A DNA stretch of 64,000 nt from Haloactinospora alba (GTDB lineage Bacteria; Actinomycetota; Actinomycetes; Streptosporangiales; Streptosporangiaceae). The notes beneath the pieces were generated by a model. That model was given only the letters and a program-made list of their open reading frames with translations. It ran no database searches and was not told the DNA's origin. Positions 50,682-58,709 of the stretch are shown here, piece after piece. The position numbers and the translations under genes were made by a program. The stretch covers positions 248,001-312,000 of the forward strand of contig NZ_VFQC01000001.1 in assembly GCF_006717075.1 (NCBI RefSeq), given 5' to 3'. The first letter of the stretch is position 1, and each line of letters starts with the position of its first letter.

Positions 50682-50753
50682 GTCATCGACTCCTTCTCAG
50701 TCGGTGGCCACACCTCCGGGAGAGCGCTCACTCTCGCCGGGGGTTCTTTTAAT

Positions 50754-50796
50754 GCCCCGGGCGCGGTCGGCAGCCAGCCATTCCCGCGCTCGGGGC
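50754..50796 (+). terminator. Hairpin in the divergent region of copy 2
   Basis: GCCCCGGGCGCGG at 50754-50766 pairs with 50784-50796 with one G-T wobble and a 17-base loop, followed by TTCTTTC. No plus-strand gene precedes it, so it may be a leftover terminator or a leader attenuator of the Xre gene. Confidence 0.4.
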
Positions 50797-50924
50797 TTCT
50801 TTCATCATGACCGAAGACACGCTCCTGGTAGAGACCTATGTCAGTTCAGCGTCAATAGCTGAATCTCCCTGGAATTTTTGGGAAAACCACGACGTGGCAT
50901 GACCGTTCGCGGCATGCTACGAAC

Positions 50925-51749
50925 ATGCCCTCTAAGGATCTGAACAACTTGGATAAGCGAGTGCTGCTTGCCTACGGACGTGAGGTTCGGCGACTCCGCG
51001 AAGAGGCAGGATTCACCCAAACGGCGCTCGCTCGTCACGTAGCAAGCTCGAAGACCGCAGTATCCGACGTCGAGCGCGGCAAGGCTGCTGCCTCCGCGCA
51101 ACTACGTTCCGATTTGGACGAGATACTTGGCGCCGGGAGGCTCACACACCTCTGGAAGGAGCTGACCGGATCCGGGAAGGAGGTGTGGAAACACGAGATA
51201 GCTGAGCTGATTGCCGGGGCGAACGCCGTATACGAGTACGAGGTTCTTGTTTTCCCCGCTTATCTTCAGACAGAAGGATATGCGCGGACCCTGATCCGTT
51301 ACGGAGTCCCATGGCTTCCGGAGGACGAGATAGCCTCGCGGGCCGAAGAGCGGGCCAAGCGGTCACAAGAGCTGGTCGAATCTGGTCAGCCAATGGTCTG
51401 GCTGGTACTGGACGAGACAATCCTGATGCGGCGTTACGGCTCGACGGACGTCATGCGGGAACAACTGTCACATGTACTGGACCTCGCCGAGCGCGAGCGG
51501 ATCACTGTCCAACTGGTACCGGCGAGTTCCCCTAAGCATCCCGGTGTTTCTGGAGCGTTTAAGCTGGTCACTACCGACCACTTCCCCGACGTGATGTTCG
51601 CCGAGAACGTTCACGAAGGTCAGATGGTTACCAGTACGGTGGATGTTGCCCACTACCGGATGCTGTTCGCTGCCCTGCAAGGTGTCGCCAGCAGTCCGGA
51701 AGAAGCGCAGGCGAGGCTTCGAGACGAGCTACAGAAGTTGGAGTCATGA
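50925..51749 (+). CDS. Xre-family regulator with DUF5753 domain (intact)
   Basis: A 274-residue regulator. The Xre helix-turn-helix covers VRRLREEAGFTQTALARHVA and SSKTAVSDVERGKAA; the DUF5753 domain follows from about residue 95 (VYEYEVLVFPAYLQTEGYA to the C-terminus). It occupies the same place relative to the four-gene operon as the frameshifted gene at 44965 but is only distantly similar, so the two Xre pairs were not part of the recent duplication. The stop overlaps the DUF397 gene (ATGA), giving tight coupling. Confidence 0.92.
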   Translation: MPSKDLNNLDKRVLLAYGREVRRLREEAGFTQTALARHVASSKTAVSDVERGKAAASAQLRSDLDEILGAGRLTHLWKELTGSGKEVWKHEIAELIAGANAVYEYEVLVFPAYLQTEGYARTLIRYGVPWLPEDEIASRAEERAKRSQELVESGQPMVWLVLDETILMRRYGSTDVMREQLSHVLDLAERERITVQLVPASSPKHPGVSGAFKLVTTDHFPDVMFAENVHEGQMVTSTVDVAHYRMLFAALQGVASSPEEAQARLRDELQKLES

Positions 51750-51928
51750 TGGCTACCCGCGAGTGGCACAAGAGCAGTTACAGCAACGGTGGAACCAACT
51801 GTGTCGAGGTCGCCGAAGGGCCGGTTACCGCTGTCCGCGACACCCAGAACCGGGAGGCCGGGCACCTGTCGTTCTCCGCCACGGAGTGGAAGGCGTTCCT
51901 CGACGAGGTCCGTGCCGAGAACCTGTAA
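51746..51928 (+). CDS. DUF397 domain protein
   Basis: A 60-residue protein with MMATREWHKSSYSNGGTNCV, EVAEGPVTAVRDTQNREAG and LSFSATEWKAFLDEV, a complete DUF397 pattern. Its ATG overlaps the Xre stop by 4 bases. It probably interacts with the Xre-DUF5753 protein. A hairpin terminator follows. Confidence 0.92.
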   Translation: MMATREWHKSSYSNGGTNCVEVAEGPVTAVRDTQNREAGHLSFSATEWKAFLDEVRAENL

Positions 51929-51970
51929 CCCCTTCGCCCCGTGGCGCCCCCGATCACGAGACGAACGCGT

Positions 51971-51995
51971 CAGTCCCCGGTCCGTCCGGGGGCTG
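51971..51995 (+). terminator. Terminator after the second Xre-DUF397 operon
   Basis: CAGTCCCCGG at 51971-51980 pairs with 51986-51995 (one G-T wobble) over 5 bases, and TTGTTGTG follows. It sits 42 bases after the DUF397 stop. Confidence 0.65.
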
Positions 51996-52035
51996 TTGTT
52001 GTGCCGGGGCTACGCCGACATGGGGAACACAGCGT

Positions 52036-52170
52036 CTACTTGGGTGTCTGGCCTGAACCTCCGCAGGCATAGCACGGACGGCGTTCGTGATTCCCGTCGT
52101 TGGTTATTTTGGTGTCGCCCTCGCCGTGACATACCGGGCACTCTTTCTTCTCCCCATGCCTGCCTGCCAT
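52036..52170 (-). CDS. 44-residue DnaJ-type zinc-ribbon protein
   Basis: A very small protein with two CXXCXGXG-like motifs: ECPVCHGEGDTKI near residue 11 and PCYACGGSGQ near residue 33. This spacing matches one zinc-binding unit of DnaJ-type zinc fingers. The ATG overlaps the methyltransferase stop (TGATG), so the two are translationally coupled and probably cooperate. It ends TPK. It is too short for most gene callers. Zinc-finger-like small proteins next to such methyltransferases occur in some peptide-modification loci; that link is inference. Confidence 0.8.
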   Translation of the reverse strand: MAGRHGEKKECPVCHGEGDTKITNDGNHERRPCYACGGSGQTPK

Positions 52171-53300
52171 CAGCCCATCCTTTCCACCAGGCACTCGGGA
52201 CGATCGAGCCACACTCGTTGTCCACTCGCGTCAATGGTCAATCCGAATCGTTCAATCCCTGGCCCGCCCCGGTCGATCCACGCGAGATAAGCCTGTTCGA
52301 GTTCCTGCCACAGGTCGCGGGGACCGCGCTGACGGACTCGGCCGGAATGTTCCTCTGGCCAGTAATCCACGCGAGCGTGAGACTCGCCGTGGCGGTCCCA
52401 GGCGACCATCCGAAACGCTCCGTCCGGTCGATGGTTGCCATCGCTGACCGATACCCCAGGCATGGCCCCGGCTATCCATACCGACAGGCCCGAACCAGCT
52501 ACGGCAATACGACGAGGATCAACCGTGGGCTCGGATTCCCGTACCTCGCCCTCGATCGGCTGGGTAGGTTCCCGCTGGGAACGCAACATCATGTAGGCGC
52601 ATTCGCCATGGAACCGGCCAACGGCACGATTGCCGGTAACAATGAGCTTGGCTTTATGGCCGACATCAAGCGCCCCATGCATCCACGGCAGCACGATGAC
52701 TCCGCCGGGGCGCGTCTGCTCCACCCACGCGTACGGGATCTCGCGTACCCCGCAGGTGACGTGCACCCGGTCGAACGGGGCGCCCTCCGGGTGCCCCTTC
52801 TGGCCGTCGCCGACCACCAGGTGCGGAGACAATCCCGCCCGTTCCAGATTCGTGCGCGCGTGGTCGGCTACACGCTCGTCCACCTCGATCGAGGTGATGT
52901 TGTCGCCGCCGAGCCGCGCCGACAACAACCCGGCCGTCCAGCCGGTGCCGGTGCCGACCTCCAACACCCGATCGCCAAAGTAGGGGGCGAGGAGGTCCAA
53001 GAAGTGAACAACGAAACGAGGAGCGGAGCATGAGCTACTGTGGTTCGTCGTCATCCACGGGGACTCGTTGGTAAGTTCCGTAGACCCATCATCGATTTGG
53101 GTCACGATGGGCGCATCGGTGTAAACCGCTTGGTTCCAGGCATCCGGGTCGGATTCCCGTTCCAACAATCCTGTGCGTGTTGTCCATGCCCGTTCTGGCA
53201 CGAACCATTCTCGCGGAACGTCCCGCAGCGCCTGCTTCCACGCGTCGTCGCCAGTGAGTTCGGCCAGATTCTCCGGACCGGGCGGAGACTCCTCACCCAT
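52170..53300 (-). CDS. Protein-L-isoaspartate O-methyltransferase-like methyltransferase
   Basis: A 376-residue SAM-dependent methyltransferase. The N-terminal part (DVPREWFVPERAW) and SAM site VLEVGTGTGWTAGLLSARLG, followed by ITSIEVDERVADHARTNLER and VHVTCGVREIPYAWVEQTRP, match PCMT-like enzymes. A C-terminal extension of about 150 residues goes beyond the 210-residue housekeeping enzyme, as in variants linked to ribosomal peptide modification. The ATG at 53300 (MGEESPPGP) is used; a GTG at 53312 is an alternative. The zinc-ribbon gene is coupled downstream. No precursor peptide or lanthionine synthetase was found nearby. Confidence 0.85.
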   Translation of the reverse strand: MGEESPPGPENLAELTGDDAWKQALRDVPREWFVPERAWTTRTGLLERESDPDAWNQAVYTDAPIVTQIDDGSTELTNESPWMTTNHSSSCSAPRFVVHFLDLLAPYFGDRVLEVGTGTGWTAGLLSARLGGDNITSIEVDERVADHARTNLERAGLSPHLVVGDGQKGHPEGAPFDRVHVTCGVREIPYAWVEQTRPGGVIVLPWMHGALDVGHKAKLIVTGNRAVGRFHGECAYMMLRSQREPTQPIEGEVRESEPTVDPRRIAVAGSGLSVWIAGAMPGVSVSDGNHRPDGAFRMVAWDRHGESHARVDYWPEEHSGRVRQRGPRDLWQELEQAYLAWIDRGGPGIERFGLTIDASGQRVWLDRPECLVERMG

Positions 53301-53507
53301 CCGCACCGCCACGGGTACTCATACTCATCCTCCACGCCTCGGGGGAACATCCGTCCACGTCCCTACCCCACGCGCGGAACAGGCAACTCCCTGTGGCCGG
53401 AAGCGGCCAACCGGTAGTGATCCGCCACCTAATCTGCTCCGACCGAAGGTTGCCTTTCTGTTCTCCGACTGGGGTTTCTGCTACTTTGAGACAGTTGTCG
53501 CTTATCC
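53301..53507. other. Gene-free spacer upstream of the methyltransferase
   Basis: About 200 bases with no recognised gene on either strand. It should hold the methyltransferase promoter on the minus strand. A search by eye for a small precursor peptide was negative. Confidence 0.4.
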
Positions 53508-53528
53508 GGCTCCCGCTCGCCGGGAGCC
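53508..53528 (+). terminator. Hairpin before the tRNA fragment
   Basis: GGCTCCCG at 53508-53515 pairs perfectly with 53521-53528 over 5 bases, followed by TGCGTTTT. It resembles a plus-strand intrinsic terminator, although no plus-strand gene is evident before it. Confidence 0.45.
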
Positions 53529-53565
53529 TGCGTTTTCCCAGGGCACTACACCGCTCAGAGCCACA

Positions 53566-53610
53566 CGCCTTGTAAGCGATAGGTTAGGGGTTCGATCCCC
53601 CGCCGGCTCT
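53566..53610 (+). other. 3' half of a tRNA (anticodon UGU, Thr-like): probable attachment-site remnant
   Basis: CGCCTTGTAAGCGAT forms the anticodon loop and 3' stem (loop CTTGTAA, anticodon TGT). It is followed by a variable loop, GGGGTTCGATCCCC as T-arm and CCGGCTC as the 3' acceptor strand, then T-rich sequence. The matching 5' acceptor strand, D-arm and 5' anticodon stem are absent upstream, so this is not a complete gene. Such 3' tRNA halves are left at attachment sites of integrative elements; an integrase remnant lies about 100 bases away. Confidence 0.6.
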
Positions 53611-53709
53611 TTTCATACCCGGAATCGCAGGGCAGAGCCATGACATGAAACCGCCGCCCGGCGGGACCGAGCGGCGGATGCACATTTTCTGCACACTGAC
53701 AGCGATCGC

Positions 53710-53886
53710 TTACGCGGCCTCTGGCTCGGCGAGGCTAGCCAGCTGTGAGGCCCGGGTGGCGCCGAGAGCGTCGGCCACCTCGTCGAGCCAGTCCGGCCAG
53801 AGATGGGCGTAGGCGTCGAGCGTGATGCTGGGTCCGAGCGGTCTGGTCGGCCGGGGCGTGCCGTTCGTTGCATTCCCGCTGGGTGA
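53710..53886 (-). pseudogene. Tyrosine recombinase (integrase), C-terminal remnant
   Basis: The minus-strand frame reads LGPSITLDAYAHLWPDWLDE, VADALGATRAS and ends LAEPEAA at 53710. TLDAYAHLWP is the C-terminal catalytic-tyrosine motif of actinophage/ICE integrases. The upstream part is lost, and the frame runs into the first repeat of array A6 at 53887. The stop lies about 100 bases from the tRNA half, the usual int-att geometry. Confidence 0.75.
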
Positions 53887-54219
53887 GGTCCATCCCCGCG
53901 TGCGCGGGGAGCATGGTCCGGGTAACCCTCACGGGGGGTTTCCGTTGGGTCCATCCCCGCGTGCGCGGGGAGCATCCTGGACAGTGTGAACCAAGAATTC
54001 CGTATCCGGGTCCATCCCCGCGTGCGCGGGGAGCATGTCGCGGTCGTCCACCCCCGGACCGGCCGCGCGGGTCCATCCCCGCGTGCGCGGGGAGCATGTC
54101 TGTGACCAACGAGAACGAGTCCCCGGGCGGGGTCCATCCCCGCGTGCGCGGGGAGCATATGTGCCTGGTGGACGAGGGCCGCAGTGTGGCGGGTCCATCC
54201 CCGCGTGCGCGGGGAGCAT
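53887..54219 (-). CRISPR. CRISPR array A6: 6 repeats, 5 spacers
   Basis: Repeats of 28 bp at 53887, 53948, 54009, 54070, 54131 and 54192 begin GGTCCATCCCCGCG and end CGGGGAGCAT; the spacers are all 33 bp. Type I-E-like. The leader is to the right (54220 onward) and matches that of A2, so transcription is on the minus strand. All repeats are identical, unlike A4, so this array may still be maintained. No cas gene is in the window. Confidence 0.97.
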
Positions 54220-54308
54220 CCTCTCTGATCTGGTCTTCTAGGCCACGCGCGTGCCCGTGTGTGCAACTTCTGGATATTCGGACATAGCACGCACACCTCT
54301 CAAAAACG
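54220..54308 (-). promoter_or_regulatory. CRISPR leader of array A6
   Basis: About 89 bases nearly matching 46288-46376 beside A2 (shared CTGGTCTTCTAGG, GTGTGTGCAACTTCTGGATA). The remaining bases to 54481 show no gene and should include the promoter of the next plus-strand gene. Confidence 0.75.
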
Positions 54309-54481
54309 CGTTGTCGACGAGCAGTGCGGCGCGTAACGCCAACGCCGCGACGACGGAGCCAGGAGACCACATCTCCCGTCGCTGTGCACGCTCTCCCGGA
54401 TGAAACCGCGCCTGATCCCGCGTGGTATCCCGAAGCGCGAACGAACCCCGCTCCGGCGCGGTAGCTGGCACAGTTACCCGT

Positions 54482-56503
54482 ATGCCCCCGACACCCGCCC
54501 GTGTGTTCGCCCGTGCCACGGCAGTGCCCGCGCTCGCGCTGGCGGCGTGGCTCCTCGTCGCTCTCCCGCTGCTGATCACGGGGCAGTTCACCCCGCTGGC
54601 CGGGCTCCTGCTCGGCGTCCCCGCGGTGGTGGCGGCTCTCGTGTTCCTGCCGCGGCTCGTCCCCGACCCGCCCTCCGGCGGGTCCGGCTGGTGGCCGCTG
54701 GTCGCCACCGCGGCGATCACCGTGGTGTTCGCCGCGGTGCAGATCGCCTACCACGCCGAGGCGCTCGTGATCCGCCGCGACCCCTCCTCCTACGCGCAGT
54801 TCACGATCTGGATCGCCGAGCACGGCTCGTTGCCGATACCGCAACAGCGCGAACTGATCGCCGGAGACGAGCCGGCACTGAGCTACGAGAGCCTGGCCTA
54901 CTACCAGGTCGGTGACGTCATCTGGCCGCAGTTCCTCGCGGGAGCCCCCCTCACGCTCTCCCTCGGGTACTGGATCGGCGGCGTCCCCGGCATGCTGGTC
55001 ACCGCCCCGCTGCTGGGGGCGCTGGGAGTGTGGACCTTCGCCGGCCTGGCGGTGCGGCTCATCGGTGCCAGGTGGGCCCCGCTGGCGGCGCTGCTGCTCG
55101 CCGTCTGCCTGCCGCAGCAGTGGGTGAGCCGCTCCACCTACAGTGAACCCGCCGCCCAGATCCTGCTGTTGGGAGCGCTCGCGCTCACCGTGGACGCGCT
55201 CACCCGGCGCTCCGGCACGGGAGGTCGGTGGACAGCCGCGCACACCCTCGCTGCGACGGCCGGGGCGCTGTTCGGCCTCGCCCTCGTGGTGCGCGTCGAC
55301 GCGCTGCGCGACATCCTGCCCGTGGTGGTGTTCTGCGGCATGCTGCTGCTCTCCCGGAACGGCCGGGCACTGCCGCTGCTCGCCGGGCTCGTGGCCGGGC
55401 TGGGTTACGGTTTCACCGCCGCGTTCGGACTGTCCCGGCCCTACCTGGAACACCTGTCGGAGTCCTTCGGCCCACTGCTGCTGATCACCGTCGGCGTCGT
55501 ACTCGGGACCACGGTGATGGCGGCGGCGCTGTGGCGCCGCGGCGTACCCCGCACCGACCGCCCCGCCTGGTTGCCGACGGCGGTGGGTGCGCTGGTGCTG
55601 GTGACCGTGGCCGCTCTGGCGCTGCGCCCGCTGCTGTTCACCCAGCGCGGGCACAACGAGCCCGGAACCGGTGCCTACGTCGGCCAGGTGCAGGAGATCG
55701 AGGGGCTGCCCGTGGAACCCGCCCGCACCTACGCGGAGACGAGCCTCACCTGGGTGGGGTGGTACGTGGGGCTGCCCACCGTGGTGCTCGCCACCCTCGG
55801 GGCGGCGCTGCTGCTGCGCCGGGTGATGCTCGGGAGAGACACGGTGTGGCTCCTGCCGCTCATGGTGCTGTCCTGGTCGGTGGCGACGACGCTGCTGCGC
55901 CCCTCCATCACTCCCGACCATCCGTGGGCGAGCAGGAGACTCGTCGTGCTGGTGCTCCCGGCGTTCGTCCTGCTGGCGGTGTGGTTCACGGCGTGGGCGA
56001 GACGTACCCTCCCCTGCCGTTACCGGAGCTTCCGCGACGGGTGGGTGGCGGCTTCCCCCGCCGTGGCCGGCGTGGTGCTGATGCTGGTCCCGACGCTCCT
56101 CACGGCGCAGGGGGTGATGACCTACCGTTCCGACGTCGGGTCGGTGCGGGAGAGCCGCCAACTGTGCGAGGCGCTGCCCGCGGACGCGAGCGTCCTCATC
56201 GTGGACGCGAGCGCGGCGAACTACATGCAGCTCATCCGGGGAATGTGCGACGTTCCCACCGCGGCGGCGCGGGAGAGCGGCAGGGAGGAGGTGCGCCATT
56301 ACGCCGCGCGGATCAGGGAACGCGACCGCACACCGGTGCTGGCGGCGTCCGACCGCGGCGCGCTCATCGACGCCGCCCCCCAGAGGGTTCAACTGGAGCA
56401 CCCGTTCGACGTGGACAGCGACAAGGACCCCAGTACCCTGACGAAACCCCCCGCGGGACCGTGGCCGTTCACCGGGGACGTGTGGGTGGCTGTGCTCGAT
56501 TAG
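54482..56503 (+). CDS. Polytopic membrane protein, GT-C-like
   Basis: A 673-residue protein with about 12 hydrophobic segments spread over residues 10-560 and a soluble C-terminal domain of about 110 residues (LPADASVLIVDASAANYMQL). The large loop after the second or third helix contains the acidic and aromatic pattern IRRDPSSYAQFTIWIAEHGS, as in polyprenyl-phosphate-sugar-dependent GT-C transferases, which act outside the membrane. The ATG at 54482 is used; in-frame codons upstream lie in the leader region. The next gene encodes a DPM1-like enzyme that could supply its lipid-linked sugar. Confidence 0.75.
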   Translation: MPPTPARVFARATAVPALALAAWLLVALPLLITGQFTPLAGLLLGVPAVVAALVFLPRLVPDPPSGGSGWWPLVATAAITVVFAAVQIAYHAEALVIRRDPSSYAQFTIWIAEHGSLPIPQQRELIAGDEPALSYESLAYYQVGDVIWPQFLAGAPLTLSLGYWIGGVPGMLVTAPLLGALGVWTFAGLAVRLIGARWAPLAALLLAVCLPQQWVSRSTYSEPAAQILLLGALALTVDALTRRSGTGGRWTAAHTLAATAGALFGLALVVRVDALRDILPVVVFCGMLLLSRNGRALPLLAGLVAGLGYGFTAAFGLSRPYLEHLSESFGPLLLITVGVVLGTTVMAAALWRRGVPRTDRPAWLPTAVGALVLVTVAALALRPLLFTQRGHNEPGTGAYVGQVQEIEGLPVEPARTYAETSLTWVGWYVGLPTVVLATLGAALLLRRVMLGRDTVWLLPLMVLSWSVATTLLRPSITPDHPWASRRLVVLVLPAFVLLAVWFTAWARRTLPCRYRSFRDGWVAASPAVAGVVLMLVPTLLTAQGVMTYRSDVGSVRESRQLCEALPADASVLIVDASAANYMQLIRGMCDVPTAAARESGREEVRHYAARIRERDRTPVLAASDRGALIDAAPQRVQLEHPFDVDSDKDPSTLTKPPAGPWPFTGDVWVAVLD

Positions 56504-56542
56504 CGGGCGTGCTCGCCGGGTTCCGGCTATCGTGGACGAACT

Positions 56543-57469
56543 GTGAACGCCAATCCCCCAACCGAGCCCTCCGCGCAACCCGCGCCCCGGGTCACGGTCG
56601 TGCTTCCCTGCTACAACGAGCACGACCACGTCACGCTCGAGATCGACCGGATCCGCGCCGCCATGGACGAGTCCGGTTACCCCTACGAGCTTCTCGCCGT
56701 GGACGACGGCTCCACCGACGGAACCCGGGAGCGGCTACGCGAGGCCGAGGCCGCCCACGAGCAGGTGCGGGTGTTCGCGTTCGGCCACAACGGCGGTTCG
56801 GGGACCGTGCGCCGCATCGGGACACAGCGCGCCCGCGGCGACATCGTGGTGTGGACCGACGCCGACCTGACCTACCCCAACGAGCGCATTCCCGAACTGG
56901 TCGCGCTCCTGGACGGCGATCCCGAAGTGGACCAGGTGGTCGGTGCCCGGATCCAGGAGAACGGGCGCCACCGGCTGCTGCGCGTGCCCGCCAAGTGGGT
57001 GGTCCGCAAGATCGCGGAACGGCTCACCAATACCCGCATCCCCGACCTGAACTCCGGGCTGCGTGCCTTCCGGCGCGAGGTCGCCCTGCCGTACCTGCGG
57101 CTGCTGCCACCGGGTTTCTCCTGCGTCACCACGCTCACGCTCGCGTTCCTGGCCAACCAGCACCAGGTCCGCTACGTTCCGGTGGCCTACGCCAAACGCG
57201 CCGGAACCTCCAAGTTCCACCTCATGCGGGACGCGTACCGCTACATCCTGCAGGTGCTGCGGATGGTGATGTACTTCAACCCGCTCAAGGTGCTGATGCC
57301 GCTCACGCTCGTGCTGCTCGGGACGGGCACCGTGAAGTTCGTGTTCGACATGGTCACCGACCCGTTCTACCTCCCGAACAACACGGTCATGCTGCTGATG
57401 ACCGGTCTCCTGGTGGCAGCCATGGCGCTGCTGGCGGACCTGATCGTGCGTTCCCGGGACGGGGACTGA
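56543..57469 (+). CDS. Family 2 glycosyltransferase, polyprenyl-phosphate sugar synthase-like
   Basis: A 308-residue enzyme of the DPM1/GtrB type, which loads a sugar onto polyprenyl phosphate at the inner face. Motifs are VTVVLPCYNEHDHVTLEIDR, LLAVDDGSTDGTRERL, GDIVVWTDADLTYPNERIPE (DXD) and IPDLNSGLRAFRREVALPYL. Two C-terminal membrane helices (PLKVLMPLTLVLLGTGTV; VMLLMTGLLVAAMALLADLI) anchor it. It begins at GTG 56543, 39 bases after the membrane protein, so the two form an operon and a donor-making/donor-using pair. Confidence 0.9.
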   Translation: MNANPPTEPSAQPAPRVTVVLPCYNEHDHVTLEIDRIRAAMDESGYPYELLAVDDGSTDGTRERLREAEAAHEQVRVFAFGHNGGSGTVRRIGTQRARGDIVVWTDADLTYPNERIPELVALLDGDPEVDQVVGARIQENGRHRLLRVPAKWVVRKIAERLTNTRIPDLNSGLRAFRREVALPYLRLLPPGFSCVTTLTLAFLANQHQVRYVPVAYAKRAGTSKFHLMRDAYRYILQVLRMVMYFNPLKVLMPLTLVLLGTGTVKFVFDMVTDPFYLPNNTVMLLMTGLLVAAMALLADLIVRSRDGD

Positions 57470-57896
57470 CGGCGCCCCACCCGCGCGGAGCACGCAGCTG
57501 GTGAGGTCGGCGCGGAGCCGGTTCGGCCCCCGGGAGGGCGGGCCATTCACCCACCGGCTGATCCGGACGCGATGGTAGCGTTCGGCGACAGGTTTTTCAC
57601 CCAAAGTGTTCACCTCCGCCGGTCGGGCGGGAGCGGTTCCACGGCGCGGGGTGACGGGTGAGGCGCCGCGGCGCCCCTGGAATGCGGATTCCTGGGGGCC
57701 TGTTTCCCAGGGATGAGTGTTGTCTTAACGAATTCTTAGTTTTTCTTGTGTACGCTTTCTGTGTGCCTGGCCCCGTTCCAGTCGGCGACGCACCTGTTTC
57801 CCCTGCCGCTGGGACGGCTCCGGCCGTGGCCGGACGGAACCGCCCAGTGAGGCACAGCTCCGCCCGGTCGCGAGGTTTCGGACATTGGAGGAGAGC
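57470..57896. other. Gene-free region with an AT-rich promoter-like block
   Basis: 427 bases. The block at 57717-57765 is markedly AT-rich for this genome and probably carries the promoter of the next gene. No gene or convincing operator is seen. Confidence 0.45.
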
Positions 57897-58709
57897 ATGC
57901 AGGCGGAAAAGAGCCGGGTCGACTGCGGGGACGTCCTGGAACTGTGTCTCGCCGACGATCAGCGGGACCGGGCGGAGGGATCCGAGGAGGTCCTGACGCT
58001 GCGGCGGACCGAGGAGCCGCGGACACGTGTCCGGGCTCCCGGTGTACACACCTCGAGCCGGGACATCCGGGTCGAGGTGGGAGAGCTACCGCTCGAGGAC
58101 GGCGTCTGGGAGGTGCTGTACACGGACCCCGAGGGCGGTGGTGACACCCCCGTGGGTACGCGGGACTGCTGTTTCAGTCTCGCGCGCAACATGGAGTACC
58201 TCGGGCAGCCCCGCCAGCGGAAACTGCAGGCGCTGCGTTCCCCCGACGGTGCGCTGTTGTTGCAGGTGTCTACCGTCGCCGCCTACGCCGAGGTCGGGTG
58301 GGTGGACAGCGGTACGGACACGGTCACCGTCTCCGGGAGGCTGGCCTACACCGAGCGGCCTCCGGGGAGTGTCGGGGCCGAGATCGTCGCGCGTCAACGC
58401 GAGCGTTCCGGAACGGCGAGCGCGCCGGCCGAGATCGACTCGGGCCAGTTCCACTGCGAGATCCCGTTGAAGCCGCTGCTGGAGGCGCACGATCCGGAGC
58501 GGAAACGCAACGAGTGGGACCTGTGGTTGCGTTTTCCCGGGGACGAGCGGGAACTCCGTCTCGCGACCCACGCGGATGGCGTTCCCGCGAAGAAGAGGAA
58601 AGTGCTCTACCCCACGGTCACTCCCGCCGGAGGAAACGTCCGGATCCGCCCCTACTACACAGTCGATGACACGTTCTCGCTGCTGGCTACGGAGGCGAAG
58701 TCGCCGTGA
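57897..58709 (+). CDS. Unknown protein coupled to a glycosyltransferase
   Basis: A 270-residue soluble protein that I do not recognise. It is rich in beta-type sequence (LLLQVSTVAAYAEVGWVD, TVTVSGRLAYTE, WDLWLRFPGDERELRLATHA) and ends VRIRPYYTVDDTFSLLA. This resembles the all-beta accessory domain fused to or encoded beside CDP-glycerol/teichoic-type glycosyltransferases. The ATG at 57897 has GGAGG five bases upstream. Its stop overlaps the GTG of the next gene (GTGA), so both products are made together. Confidence 0.65.
   Translation: MQAEKSRVDCGDVLELCLADDQRDRAEGSEEVLTLRRTEEPRTRVRAPGVHTSSRDIRVEVGELPLEDGVWEVLYTDPEGGGDTPVGTRDCCFSLARNMEYLGQPRQRKLQALRSPDGALLLQVSTVAAYAEVGWVDSGTDTVTVSGRLAYTERPPGSVGAEIVARQRERSGTASAPAEIDSGQFHCEIPLKPLLEAHDPERKRNEWDLWLRFPGDERELRLATHADGVPAKKRKVLYPTVTPAGGNVRIRPYYTVDDTFSLLATEAKSP

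Noticed and set aside
53301-53460. A lanthipeptide precursor upstream of the methyltransferase
   Set aside because: Reading the minus strand gave only a tiny frame without a leader or Cys/Ser/Thr-rich core.
53541-53610. A complete tRNA gene
   Set aside because: Only the 3' half is convincing; no 5' acceptor strand or D-arm pairs with it upstream.
42757-54481. cas genes for the CRISPR arrays
   Set aside because: No Cas3, Cascade or Cas1/Cas2 motif is seen in any frame of the island.
53735-56629. 964-residue minus-strand open frame
   Set aside because: It is antisense to the polytopic membrane protein and runs through CRISPR repeats; only its last part (the integrase remnant region) matters, and that is in a different frame.
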